From NCBI GenBank assembly GCA_032191425.1, contig CM063460.1:6763001-6827000 (forward strand): a DNA stretch of 64,000 bases, read 5' to 3'. Every line of letters starts with the position of its first letter. The first letter of the stretch is position 1. The stretch comes from Lymantria dispar. Lineage: Eukaryota > Arthropoda > Insecta > Lepidoptera > Erebidae. The position numbers were made by a program, and so were the translations under genes. Shown one piece after another: positions 22,701 through 31,204 of the stretch. The notes under the pieces were generated by a model. The model did no database searches and was not told the DNA's origin. It saw only the letters and a program-made list of their open reading frames with translations.

Positions 22701-25700
22701 TTCTTTCATCGCCCCGGACGGACAGGACCGCGCGTGCGCTTACCATAGCCCACCCATAAAAAAAAAAAAAAAAAAACCCATCTGACTAGTGTGGCGTAGT
22801 AGGTTAATTTCTCTCCTATGGCGGGAGAGTCTCGAGTCCACCTATGAAAACTAACTACATATATGAGCTGAGATGATGAGAATTACTCGCCGTGTGGTGA
22901 CGGAGTAAGAATACAATTCACCACTCCCTATCTTGCCCATGAATGTCGTAATAGACAATAAGGGATATAATATCCCATAACGTCTGTGCAAGAGAAGGAA
23001 AACTCGAAATGAAACTCTCTACCAACATGTCTGACCAGCATGGTATAGTAGGTCAAATTCCCTCCCATTGTGGAGGAGGCCCGAGCCCAGCAGTGGGCCT
23101 TACGTGGGCTACGATGAAGATGATGATGATAAGGTTAATAGTATTCGTAGTACACAGAACATTGAATGATATCTCTTATATATTATTTCAGGAGGCGTAC
23201 CCGATTAAAATAAAAGAAGTACACATCATAAACGCGTCATCACTTGTTGATACACTATTTGTATTAGCGAAGCCTTTTCTAAATGAAAAAATCAAGAAAC
23301 GTGTAAGTATATCCACTGAGACTTTATAATTTACAATCATATATGTAGGCTTCAATATAATACATTCTCCAATTCCAATCGATCGACATTAGACTAATGA
23401 CATTACGTACTTTTGAAATTTATACCTAAACAGGTTCTTTTTAAAATGCTTTTATTAGCTTCATACTTATGTTAGTAGATGTTTGTGACTATGTAGCGGA
23501 AACTTTGAATATGATTTTGACCCCCTTCAAAAGTTCGGTTTGATTGGAAATTTCGTATACTAATCGATATTAATATTTTAAACAGTTAGTCCTGTTATCC
23601 TTACCAGGGTTTTCAGGATTAGCCATTTTCAATTTCAAACGTGTAGTGGGCTATTAATGAGGCATACCTAAGTATATATGGGCGCATATCGCCCTCTATC
23701 GGCAATATTTGTAAATTGTTGATGTATGTGTTATCAATTATAGTTATAAACATGTTTGAAATATTTGCAACTAATATTTAAATAATTATTTGTAGTAACA
23801 ACACTGCTATTTACCATACTATGATATTTAAGACACTTTTTGAATGTATTTCTAAAAATCTTTGATTTAATTGTTTAAATATTTATATAGTTGATTAAAT
23901 TAAAATCGATTAGAATTAATGTAATTATTTGTAACCATATTTAGTTGTTTTTACACAATAAAGATTGTAATTTATTTCTAGTTAGAGCGGCGTCTGTTGA
24001 ACAATATATGACAACAATATTTCCTTTAATTACATTAATGTAAATTGTGTAAAATTGACTATTTGGAATTATGTTAAATGCATTAGAATATTTATTATTA
24101 TTATTTAGCTATATTCAGATAGTTAACAATATTGTTTTATTGGTTTGTTATAAAAAGTAATTGTAGTTACTAAGACTAGACCGTTTCATTGTAAAGCGGA
24201 GGTTATAAAAACATTGTAAGATTAGAATAGAGGACAGTTTTACTTCACTCACTTCTCCGGCAATAACTTGTAATAAATACAGTGACTAAATAGTGATCGT
24301 TTTACTATCGACTCAATATTCCTGGTGCAACGCCGACACATACTACCGGCAATTAAAAAAATATTTTTTTATCAGATTTAAAGACACTGTGTTTCTTTTA
24401 TCTCGCTATTTACATTATAAAGACTCTCTTTGCAGACGTAGCCCGAATAGATGTTAACAGTATAATAAAATATATAAAAATTATCATGTTTCTTAAAATT
24501 ACTCTTAGAGAAATCAACTCATGGGAAATGAAGTATTATAGCGTACTTTTTAGTTCACATAATGTATAAACTATCTACAGTTATCCGAAAAATACGTACT
24601 TTAAACGAGTAATTCTTGTGTGTATATATATATTCAGGATCTCGGAAACGGCTCCAACGATTTTGTTGAAACTTGGCATACTAGAGGTTTCGGGTCCAAA
24701 AAATCGATCTAGCTAGGTTTTATTTATAAAAAATGTTGTTTTGTCAGTGTTTTTAGCAAAACAAAGAATGACATTAAATTTTAAAAGAATATGAATTCAA
24801 ATTTCGTTGTCAACGTCATGAGTTACGATAGCTCAGATGGGAAGTTGACGGGTTCTAATTTTGATTTTGTTGACATTCAAACAGCATCGGTTCGAATCTC
24901 GGTGTTATTTCTCTTTTTGTAATTTTTTATATAATTTTCATTATTTATTTTTTATTAATATATATCTAAATAAATTCGACAAAAATATTCCGAGCGAAGC
25001 TCGGTCAACCAGATATTTATTTAATAAACTACGGATGGCAAACCGTAATTATAATGTAATCGATACGCTTCCCTGATAGCTAATACAGTTGATGCTAAAA
25101 GTTTACGAGAGTAGTGCTGTTAGTGTGTGATATAAAAATTTAAGTTATTTATCTCTATTTTCAGATATATTACCATAAGAACTACACAACTCTCCACGAA
25201 CACATTCCAAAAGATATGCTGCCTGAAGAGTACGGTGGAACTGGAGATACCCTAGAAAACTTTCATAGTACGCTTATTTTACTTTTTATTTTAATATATG
25301 AAAACCTGAAAACAAGGTGACGGAGTTTCCATGTGTTGACGGAGTAAGAATACAATTCACTAACGCTGGTTTTTTTTTTGCACATGGGTATTGTAAAAGA
25401 CGACTTAGGGATTATCATATGCATACAACATGCAAGAGAAGGAAAACTCGAAATAAAACCCCAACCACCAACACGCCCAAGGCGTGCTAACACGCCTGAC
25501 CAGCGTGGTACAATAGGTTAATTTCCCTTCCATTGTGGAGAAGGCTCGAGCCCAGTAGTGGGACTTTTATGAGCTGTGATAATGATCATGATGGTGAAAA
25601 CAAAGATTTATAACCTGTGTTACCAGCGATTAGACACGACACTGAGATGTGGTCTCTCCATACTCTACATGTAGGCCTCATAAAAAGCTCAAATTCGCTC

Positions 25701-27847
25701 AATATGCTATGAAGAGGGCTGTGCTTATAAAATCCGGAATACAGAAATCGGTACAAGAAAGGGTGTGACCGACACAGCCCTAAGAATTAGCACCCGAGAA
25801 GCCGTCGGAGAAGAAAGGTTCTCAAATGGCGACCATGTATCGGACGACGCAACTTAGGTCAACCCCCTACTAGGTGGATTGATGATATCTTAAAAGTCGC
25901 AGGGAACCGTTGGCTGCAATTGGCACAGGACCGTTTTGAGTGATATTCTCGTTGGATATGTCCAACGCTGGACATCTAAGAACTGATGGATGGATGGATG
26001 AATATAAAACCGTCTTAGTCTAGACTCACCCAGAAAAGGTCCGTATCATAATAGTATGTAAACATTAAAGTAGGCCTTATAGAAAATCCATAGCCGGCCA
26101 CTTTAATTTTAATTTAATAGATTTGTTAACCGAAACTAATAGTGGATGGTTTAGTTTTGAGACTTTAGTGAACTTTTGAGTTTAGAACATGCCGGACGAG
26201 GCTGTGATGAAACCCTAACTCATTTAGGGTCGATTCAACGTTTGTTTTTCTCTATGAATAACTTTAAGACTTTTAGTTACCTATTAGAGTTATTCAACTA
26301 CAACAAGAATTTTAAACCAAGAAAATTTTGAGACCAGACGCTCTCTTGTGAATAATAGATCATTACAGAGACCATAATAATTCAAATTCAAATAATTTAT
26401 TATGTATGTCATATTTTTTTATATTTTTCTTAAAATTACCACCGGATCGGAACGCGACCGCACTGAGAAGATCCGGCAAGAAACTCAGCAGGATTGTCTA
26501 TTTTTTTATTTATTTTCTAATTTCACTTAAAAAAAATTACATCTAACAAGATGGACTTTTGGGTAACGACAAGATGCTTCAATTGGTTTTTAAGACGCAA
26601 AGTATTCTAAATACTCTTTCATTAACTACTCTTTAATTTGTCTGTCATATGTTCAATGTATTAATAGATTAAAAATTATAGAAATATAACCCACTAAAAT
26701 GCATTTGGCATAGCCCTTTCTCCGTGTGGTGACGGATTAAGAATTCAATTCACCACTCCCTATTTTACCCGTGGATGTCGTAAAAGACGACTAAGGGATA
26801 TAACACGCATATAACTTCTATGTAAGAGAAGGAAAACTTGAAATAAAACCCTATACCAACCTGTCTGACCAGCATGGTATAGTAAGGTCAATTTCCCTCC
26901 TATTGTAGAGGAGGCTCGAGCCCAAGAGTGGGTGATGAATGAGTGTTGCTGGTGTCGATAATTCTGACAATTTCTGTAGTATAGGGTTTTACTTCTTTCT
27001 TTTGCATAGATTTTATATGCATATTAAATCCCTGAATGCTTAGAATAATAACGTATAGAAGGATAGTGTCAATACTTCGAAAGTTCGAAACATGAATCTA
27101 AAAATACCAATGGCGCGCAGACGATTACACACGTACACACGCACACCACTATACAAATTATGAAATCAAATTTTGTTTTTATTAACATAAATCGTCGAAA
27201 TACTTTTAAAAGTAATGTTAAAAACCTTATTAAGTTTTTCAAATGTGTTATGACACCATTTGAATGCACAAACCGTCATAATTAACTATTTATTTTTAAG
27301 AGTTGCGTACGTACGTGCAGTACAATGACTTGTACATTACGGAATGGTTCCGGCGTAAGCTCCATTAGGCTCCAATTGAAATGCTTCACTTTTTGTGCGC
27401 GAACTTACCTTCTATACGTTATTATTCTAAGCCCTGAATGTCTTTTATGACCCCTACAGGCAAGAGAGAATTGAATGCCGTCGCTACACACTATAATAAT
27501 ACAGTAAGGAATCATTTCTCGAACACCGCCTAACCTATTGCAATTAGCAAAACTACAAAACATGCAATAAGGCAAACACAAATAGGTACTATGAAACCTT
27601 TAAATAGACAAATGTTATTTGAACTAATAATATTCTGTACTTTTTCCACTATAGTGATCGGTACTATTATTAAATCTAATTTTAAATATTTTCAGACATG
27701 TCGCTGGAAAAGTTGACAGAATACACAGACTGGTTTAAGATGCAAGAATCAATTAAATCTAATGAGGCAGTGAGACCAGGCAAACCTACCAACTGTGATG
27801 AACTTTTTGGAATTGAAGGATCATTCAGAAAACTTTCAATCGATTAG
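12319..27847 (+). CDS. CRAL-TRIO lipid-binding protein (alpha-tocopherol transfer protein-like), 7 coding exons
   Basis: Proteins of this family carry small hydrophobic ligands such as tocopherol, retinoids or carotenoids between cytosolic membranes. The ligand here cannot be told. Coding exons: 12319-12472, 13463-13622, 15125-15183, 16191-16384, 23192-23302, 25165-25267, 27696-27847. They sum to 933 nt, giving 310 residues plus a stop, and every junction keeps frame with GT-AG borders. Residues about 30-80 form the helical CRAL-TRIO N domain (CLLNFLRGCNFSLEKTKRKLD at 55-75). Residues about 105-255 form the CRAL-TRIO lipid pocket: PGLTPNGRRVTICK, EIYILDAYSLT, AYPIKIKEVHIINAS, KPFLNEKIKKR and IPKDMLPEEYGG, the last being the family hallmark. 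Length is usual for insect members. There is no signal peptide or membrane segment. No frame damage is visible, so the gene is probably functional. Confidence 0.93.
12491..13074. mobile_element. Small TIR element in intron 1
   Basis: Inverted arms share TATCAGGTTATGGGGCAAC. The left arm spans about 12491-12526 and the right arm about 13036-13074. The outer ends are tatagagga and tatacagaa. The spacing of about 580 bp and the lack of coding suggest a MITE using TA-type targets. It begins 18 bp downstream of the exon 1 donor. Confidence 0.65.
13463..13622 (+). CDS. CRAL-TRIO gene, coding exon 2
   Basis: Residues 52-104 plus two bases of codon 105. Acceptor ttgtatctgcag, donor gtaagc at 13623. 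Encodes the end of the CRAL-TRIO N domain. Confidence 0.9.
14236..14835 (-). repeat. SINE-A split by a solo R1-like 3' end
   Basis: Tail side 14236-14420 and head side 14787-14835 are parts of one reversed SINE-A in intron 2. Confidence 0.65.
14421..14786 (-). mobile_element. Solo R1-like LINE 3' end, 12-bp target duplication
   Basis: Reverse complement of the 3' UTR at 22440-22774, 5'-truncated near its gcgcctacgccgc. aagataatg(a/g)gg repeats at 14409-14420 and 14787-14798. The poly(A) end carries an odd palindrome (T-run, six G, CCA, seven C, A-run). Confidence 0.8.
15125..15183 (+). CDS. CRAL-TRIO gene, coding exon 3
   Basis: A 59-nt exon covering residues 105-124 and one base of codon 125 (YGPTMPGLTPNGRRVTICK). 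Acceptor ttattcttatag, donor gtaaaa. It is too short to be found as an open frame and was located through the conserved PGLTPNGRRV block and phase. Confidence 0.88.
15492..15585 (-). repeat. SINE-A head fragment
   Basis: Matches the SINE-A head in reverse (gtagtcgtcttttacaacaa to tgctatcacacgg). Confidence 0.5.
15640..15716 (-). repeat. Repeat X, left inverted arm
   Basis: gattgcccgacgtttcgaac in reverse orientation, preceded by ttatcgcgtttgtatttgat. Confidence 0.5.
15717..15996 (+). mobile_element. Solo R1-like LINE 3' end in intron 3
   Basis: Carries ggagttagtccgtcacccgc, the gggccgaccactgacaacaa block and the cgccccggacgg block, and ends in A8. It lies between inverted arms of repeat X. 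Confidence 0.75.
16020..16135 (+). repeat. Repeat X, right arm
   Basis: tcgaatcgttgggtaattaa then aaatacaaacgcaataaaat and ttataatgtgtaatactcg. Opposite orientation to 15640-15716. Confidence 0.5.
16191..16384 (+). CDS. CRAL-TRIO gene, coding exon 4
   Basis: Codon 125 (two bases) to residue 189. Acceptor tgaatttcag, donor gtaagt. Encodes the first half of the lipid-binding domain, including EIYILDAYSLTANQIGKLP. Confidence 0.92.
16436..16646 (+). repeat. Repeat E, 5' part
   Basis: gataggaccacactgttgac, cgcagaaaatcgacgtc and agcccaactttctgaggg follow the order of the full copy at 57048-57389. Cut by the (AT)n run. Confidence 0.65.
16647..16702. repeat. (AT)n microsatellite
   Basis: About 28 uninterrupted AT units. 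Confidence 0.95.
16703..17192 (+). pseudogene. CR1/jockey-like LINE tail
   Basis: Reading at 16778-16987 gives RVPSRLPRHPITPLCPPFRR, then GGSPYARFCREVN and a stop. It resembles the very C-terminal segment of insect CR1/jockey-type ORF2 (R...RxxPLFxxPxxRT...GxxSPxxRxxxxxN). About 200 bp of 3' UTR follows and ends in aataaaatgaat plus A9. It lies inside intron 4. Confidence 0.6.
17193..17941. other. AT-rich intron 4 sequence, nothing recognised
   Basis: No coding exon. The 97-codon open frame at 17378-17671 has no recognisable domain and is probably chance. Confidence 0.45.
17942..18060 (-). repeat. Repeat X
   Basis: Reverse copy: tgatgtttacgcgagtatta to gattacccgacgtttcg. Confidence 0.55.
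18104..18272 (+). repeat. Repeat E, truncated
   Basis: Matches 57050-57230 and stops where R1-like 3' UTR sequence begins. Confidence 0.6.
18273..18610 (-). mobile_element. R1-like LINE 3' end fragments
   Basis: A short fragment (18273-18327) is followed by a second one starting with a T-run at 18328. Both are reversed 3' UTR sequence (ggccagcccgacgggatacg; tgcgcagtcagcctctctgc). Confidence 0.65.
18865..19015 (-). repeat. SINE-A, partial
   Basis: catctcagctgacataggtc through gctggtcaaacgcgttgata. Confidence 0.55.
19066..20060 (-). repeat. SINE-B remnant split by an R1-like LINE fragment
   Basis: tcctgctcttatttcaatta at 19068 and tgcctgatgtcaatcgtact at 19925 are the tail and body of one reversed SINE-B, about 785 bp apart. 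Confidence 0.55.
19138..19920 (+). pseudogene. R1-clade LINE fragment, decayed (reverse transcriptase palm onward)
   Basis: Aligns collinearly with 21296-22080 of the larger copy. It reads CYVDDTLVTTRGGTL, then a stop where the other has EEA, then IVRRIEALGLRVAMDKTEAL. The YADD active site is now YVDD. Several stops and frameshifts follow. It is older than the copy at 20161, judging by its damage. Confidence 0.8.
20161..22774 (+). mobile_element. R1-clade LINE, 5'-truncated, with poly(A) and 9-bp target duplication
   Basis: aacccatct occurs at 20152-20160 and again right after the A-run at 22775-22783. The element is 2.6 kb against the 5-6 kb expected of a full R1-type LINE. ORF1 and the endonuclease are missing. 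Base composition is strikingly GC-rich compared with the AT-rich intron around it. Sense orientation relative to the host gene. Confidence 0.88.
20203..22440 (+). pseudogene. R1-like ORF2: reverse transcriptase and C-terminal zinc knuckle, with frameshifts
   Basis: The intact protein would be a LINE reverse transcriptase performing target-primed integration. Blocks in order: a linker with PWWSRELADLRAA; RT motif KSTAPGPDGIPNRVL (about 20690); a frameshift and small deletion near 20755-20830; AYRPIVLLDDAGKLLERVL and DAQFGFRRGRST; LAVSLDIANAFNSLP (first RT aspartate); a frameshift near 21080; GVPQGSVLGPTLWN; CYADDTLV with the catalytic YADD at 21320-21331; a frameshift at 21540; KYLGLVLDGHFWF; and a CCHC-type knuckle CHHCSCDEDTVQHTLEEC near 22180-22240. 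The stop is at 22438-22440. The order matches R1/TRAS/SART-type ORF2. Three frame breaks make it inactive. Confidence 0.85.
22888..23137 (+). repeat. SINE-A, near full length
   Basis: cgtgtggtgacggagtaaga at the start and gatgatgatgataa at the end. This is one of the best-preserved copies. It ends 54 bp upstream of coding exon 5. Confidence 0.8.
23192..23302 (+). CDS. CRAL-TRIO gene, coding exon 5
   Basis: Residues 190-226 (EAYPIKIKEVHIINASS ... KPFLNEKIKKR). Acceptor tattatttcag, donor gtaagt, phase 0 at both ends. Core of the CRAL-TRIO fold. Confidence 0.92.
23303..24605. other. Intron 5, AT-rich, nothing firmly recognised
   Basis: 23640-24340 has features seen in LTRs (starts tgtagtgg, ttataaaaacattg, aataaataca), but no matching ends or target duplication were found. 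Confidence 0.4.
24612..25015 (+). mobile_element. Helitron-like repeat with tRNA-like segment
   Basis: Ends in the GC hairpin ccgagcgaagctcgg followed by tcaaccagat. Inside, gatagctcagatgg and ggttcgaatctc resemble pol III A and B boxes about 60 bp apart. The stems do not pair as in a real tRNA. Confidence 0.45.
25165..25267 (+). CDS. CRAL-TRIO gene, coding exon 6
   Basis: Residues 227-260 plus one base of codon 261. Acceptor ctattttcag, donor gtacgc. Carries HEHIPKDMLPEEYGGTGDTL. Confidence 0.92.
25333..25600 (+). repeat. SINE-A
   Basis: Starts tgttgacggagtaagaatac and ends near gataatgatcatgatgg. A duplicated acacgcc patch lies in the middle. Begins 66 bp after the exon 6 donor. Confidence 0.7.
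25614..26010 (+). pseudogene. RTE-like LINE 3' end, decayed
   Basis: Collinear with 54640-55078: tgtaggcctcataaaaagctc, tccggaatacagaaatc, ggttctcaaatggcgacca, ccccctactaggtgg. Tail tgatggatggatggatga. Many stops. Confidence 0.7.
26375..26510 (-). repeat. Repeat K (probable LINE 3' end)
   Basis: Reverse copy: ccaccggatcggaacgcgac to gatccggcaagaaactcagc. Confidence 0.5.
26718..26950 (+). repeat. SINE-A, near full length
   Basis: tccgtgtggtgacggattaa to aagagtgggtgatgaatga; the tail is decayed. Confidence 0.75.
26955..27505 (-). repeat. SINE-A split by MITE-H
   Basis: Body 26955-27038 and head 27432-27505 flank the MITE in reverse SINE order. Confidence 0.55.
27039..27431. mobile_element. 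MITE-H, copy 1, 9-bp target duplication
   Basis: 24-bp perfect terminal inverted repeats beginning CTTAGAATAATAACGTATAG. ccctgaatg flanks at 27030-27038 and 27432-27440. A 9-bp duplication suggests a Mutator-like or related transposase. No transposase is present. Lies in intron 6. Confidence 0.85.
27696..27847 (+). CDS. CRAL-TRIO gene, last coding exon
   Basis: Codon 261 (two bases) to residue 310 and the stop TAG at 27845-27847. Acceptor aatattttcag. Encodes the acidic, less conserved C-terminus (MSLEKLTEYTDWFKMQESIK, then SFRKLSID). Confidence 0.9.
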
Positions 27848-27856
27848 TATATTAGA

Positions 27857-27862
27857 AATAAA
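27857..27862 (+). promoter_or_regulatory. Poly(A) signal of the CRAL-TRIO gene
   Basis: AATAAA ten bases after the stop codon, giving a very short 3' UTR. Confidence 0.75.
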
Positions 27863-27881
27863 AACATGAGATATTAAAAAT

Positions 27882-28430
27882 ATATCCGTGTAGTAACTGA
27901 ATAGGAATACAATTCACCACCCCATATCTTGCCCATGGATGTCGTAAAAGACTTTAAGGGATTACATAATGCATACAACATCCATCCAAAAGATAGAAAA
28001 CCCGAAATGAAAGCTTATACCAACACATCTCAGTGGCGTGCTGTATTTTCGTTTTTTGTGTGTGTATAGCTGTTAGCCTCAGATGGCTTTCACAGCTTAA
28101 CCCGGACTATGGGTGAGCTCTGATGGCTCTCAACCCGGTAAGAAAGTTAAGCGAACATCGCCCGAGGGCTCCCCCTGTGGGGAACGGACCTCAGCTTGGG
28201 GTGTCGCTGGTAGCAAAGTGGGCGTGGCCACGTTTTGGATAATGACTTTTACGCGGCGCGGTTTTCGACCTCGACGGCGAGACCGGTTTTTATTTGAAAT
28301 CGCTCCGCGAGCGGTAAGCCCTTTGTGGGGCGATCGTAATGAAGTCATCCTCTTCATCAAGAAGATGACTGGGACGTCGGACCGTGGCGGGCGTGCTATA
28401 GTAGGTTAATTTTACTCCTATTGTGGTAAC
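27882..28430 (+). repeat. SINE-A split by repeat M
   Basis: Head and body 27882-28040 and a tail remnant 28389-28430 (gctatagtaggttaatttta). Confidence 0.6.
28041..28388 (-). repeat. Repeat M, a poly(A)-type retroelement 3' end
   Basis: Reverse of 32200-32490 (tgttagcctcagatggcttt; actatgggtgagctctgatg). The T-rich left end would be its poly(A) tail. Short duplicated cgtgct(g/a)ta at the borders. Parent LINE unknown. Confidence 0.55.
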
Positions 28431-28565
28431 CCATGTACCACACTGGGAATGTAATTGTTGATATGACAGCATCAGATGGAGTTGGCCAAGGTCCATGAAA
28501 ATCTCTTAGAAATCTTTTACGATACCCACTTGCAATAGTAGTTTTCATAGCCGCCAGGACACAGC
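28430..28565 (-). repeat. SINE-B head and body fragment
   Basis: gggaatgtaattgttgatat, agatggagttggccaaggtc, cttttacgatacccact. Confidence 0.55.
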
Positions 28566-29070
28566 TCAACCAAATTTAAAGTGCGATGCAGAAAATAGAA
28601 TTAGTGACATCTATCTTGTCACGCTAAAATCTCAGCTACGAATATAAAAAATAACACTAAGAATAATGAAAATTATATAAGTTATTCTATTGCATTCAGT
28701 CCTTGATAAATGTGCATAGTTTCAAATTAATTCGACGCTTAAAAGATGGTGAAAATCACGCGCAAAAATTCAGTAACATACAAGCCATATCATTAAAATA
28801 AAAGCCTATTAAAATGTAGTCTTTTTCAGATTTTAGGATTTAATTTAAATTAACTAAGGTTTTAGTAAGGTGACAAGGTAACCAATAACTATAGTATGAA
28901 ACATTTGCAATTATAAAAGAAAGGGTTTCGTCGTGTTATTCTTAAGTGTATTTCAAGTTTGGTAGTTATCTAACGAACAATGCTTTATTCTATAAACAAT
29001 AAATGTAATAACGGATGCTAATAAATGTAACGAAATGTAGAATAATGATTGGTGTAACTAGTATACTTTA
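28566..29070. other. AT-rich spacer, nothing recognised
   Basis: No repeat or coding signal that I can defend. Confidence 0.45.
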
Positions 29071-29074
29071 CTAA

Positions 29075-29272
29075 TATTAAAAATGCGAAATTAAGTTTGT
29101 TTGTTACGCTTTCACCCTTACACCGAACCGATTTCAAGAATTCTTTCACCAATGAAAAGCTATAATATCAGGCAGTAACATAGGCTATATTTTATCCTGG
29201 TATTTCCACGGGAACTGTGGTAAGGCTACTGAATCCGAAGTGAAGCGAGGGTGGGTTGCTAATAATTTATAT
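29075..29272 (+). mobile_element. Helitron-like element (F1)
   Basis: actttactaatattaaaaat start; gtgaagcgagggtgggttgc end. Confidence 0.65.
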
Positions 29273-29380
29273 AAAGCCTATTTTATAAAGTCCTTCGAGA
29301 AATTGTGAAGTGATACTTCCAAGGTACGATACCATAGTTAACGTAATCAATCTGACCATTTATTTCTTTATTTTTATACT

Positions 29381-29577
29381 AGCAAGCCGCCCTCGCTTCG
29401 CTCCGGTTTCAGTCGCCTTACCCGCGGCGTAGTTCCCGTTCCCGTGAGAATACCGGGATAAAATATAGCCTATAGGCATAGATGTTACTCCCTGATATTC
29501 GGTTCGGTAGTTTAAGCGTAAAACCGTAACAAACAAACAAATATCCTTACTTTCGCATTTATAATATTAGTAAGGAT
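29381..29577 (-). mobile_element. Helitron-like element (F1)
   Basis: CTAG-type end actagcaagccgccctcgct at left, ttataatattagtaaggat at right. Confidence 0.7.
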
Positions 29578-29960
29578 GTGAATAATAGAAATAGCGATTT
29601 ATTCGAATATCAAAATAATCACATAAAAGTTATTGTTTCCCAATTATTTTTAAACTAATTTGATCAAATATTTTTAAGTATTATATAAGTAGTAGTATTA
29701 GGTATATGTGTAGATAGTTCTTAAAAATATTGTACTGTAGTTAAGTTATAGCAATAAAGGCTTACTTTATTATCATTTTTTTATATAAAAACATGTCAAA
29801 TTAAAAGCTTGCAAGCAATATCATTATTTATGATATCACTAACGACGAGTAATTTATTTTCTATTAACAATATGAAGAGTGAGCAAGTTAAAAAATCAGC
29901 TTCCAATACCACTAATAAAGAATTTTAGAAAACTAGGGGAAGCACCAGGTCAAAAAATTT
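29578..29960. other. AT-rich spacer, nothing recognised
   Basis: No gene or clear repeat. Confidence 0.4.
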
Positions 29961-29999
29961 ACGTATTGTAAGGAACTACCCTCATACGTCTTCACCGTC

Positions 30000-30036
30000 T
30001 ATAAAAGCCGATAGAATTGACTAATTCGGGACAGTT
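30000..30036 (+). promoter_or_regulatory. Candidate TATA promoter
   Basis: TATAAAAG at 30000-30007, then ACAGTT at 30031-30036, about 31 bp apart, as in arthropod TATA/initiator promoters. An ATG follows at 30095 but closes after four codons (ATG AAG GTT TTT TAA). No downstream exon was found. Confidence 0.3.
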
Positions 30037-30682
30037 TTCTAGTGCTCGTAGTGATTGAAAGTCTTCTAGAATCGGTCGTTGGTCGTCAGTCGTCATGAAG
30101 GTTTTTTAAGCCATTCTTAGAGTGTAACTAGTGTTGATTTTACAAAGTAATCAATTATTGTTTCTCTATGAATTTGAATTGTGTAAAAGTGAATACTATT
30201 GACCTCAGACTATTGCTGTAATAGACAGATATCTAGTTCATGTTTGTTTTTTTTTTTTAAGTAAATCTAGTCTCCATCCTAAAAGTATATATAATTTATT
30301 AGACGTAAATTTCCATAAGAACGGGTGGGATGCAAAATATAGAGAAAGTTGGCATTCTCGTGGGGAGGACTATCTCCAGTTGTGGACATCTACAAGCTGA
30401 TGGATGGATGAAATCTCTATTATGACATATAACTTACTACTAGTTAACCTTTCCATATCCTTCAAATATACTAAACTCGACCAGCCAGCACCAAACATAA
30501 AATGTCATCACCGAATGTCATCTACGGTTCGAACACGAGTACGGTAAATTGCACCGAGTGAATTCTTCGGTGACTTCTTTTATTGGGGCATCATTAAGCA
30601 GACGACTTAAGGCTACAGTTGGCTTTAAACTTTGGGTTTGTAGTTCAGGTTTTAATTTTTGGACATTATGAACAACCAAGAG

Positions 30683-30949
30683 AAGAACAACTGCTGTGTG
30701 GTAGCGGCTTCGAATACTACCAACCCTTGCTTTGCTCGTGGGTGTCGTAAAAGACGACTAAGAGCCCTAGATTGACCCGGACCAACTCCATCTGGTACCA
30801 TTTGGGTCAACGATTACATTCCCAAGGAGGGTTGACGTCAGGCAGGCGGCCGGTCATAAAAGTCGTTGCCGAAACGTTTTGCAATATGTCAAAACAGGTG
30901 ACATATTGCGTCGACCCCAAGTAATTGGGATAAGAGCAAGATGATGATG
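30683..30949 (+). mobile_element. SINE-B, full length, 15-bp target duplication
   Basis: atgaacaaccaagag repeats at 30668-30682 and 30950-30964. Head ctgtgtggtagcggcttcg, (ATG)n tail. Confidence 0.88.
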
Positions 30950-30994
30950 ATGAACAACCAAGAGCTTTCTTCTGCTCAGATCAAGCAGGTACTG

Positions 30995-31201
30995 TTAGAT
31001 AATGCGGTATTCTTGTTCGTCAGTTGGCATGAAGCGAATAATGTGAGCGAATGAGAGAGCATTCCCAATACGACTGAGCATCTTCTTCAGCTCCCGTATG
31101 TACGTGATTACGGTGGCGGACACGAAGCACAGGAGGTATACGACGGCGTTGACCCAACAACGGAGAGTGACTCTGAGACGCAGAGTCGCTTTGCTGTCTC
31201 C
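30995..31201 (-). other. Unexplained GC-richer stretch with a hydrophobic open frame
   Basis: On the minus strand one frame is open for 68 codons up to a TAA at 30997-30995, bounded upstream by TGA. It reads WVNAVVYLLCFVSATVITYI, a good membrane-helix candidate, then RELKKMLSRIGNALSF and DEQEYRII. No start codon lies at its beginning, so if real it is a last exon. I do not recognise the family. Chance or an unknown repeat remains possible. Confidence 0.25.
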
Positions 31202-31204
31202 TCA

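Larger units (their letters stand above)
20066..22880 (+). repeat. SINE-A split by an R1-like LINE
   Basis: Head 20066-20160 (atgtggtaacggagtaagaa to ctataccaacccatct) and tail 22784-22880 (gactagtgtggcgtagtagg to gagctgagatgatgag) make one SINE when the LINE is removed. Confidence 0.75.

Noticed and set aside
23640..24360. Possible solo LTR in intron 5
   Set aside because: TATA-like and poly(A)-like signals are present, but I found no matching TG...CA ends with a 4-6 bp target duplication and no internal retrotransposon sequence.
24822..24912. Possible tRNA gene (A-box and B-box-like motifs)
   Set aside because: Acceptor and T stems do not pair. It lies inside a Helitron-like repeat, so at most a tRNA-derived remnant.
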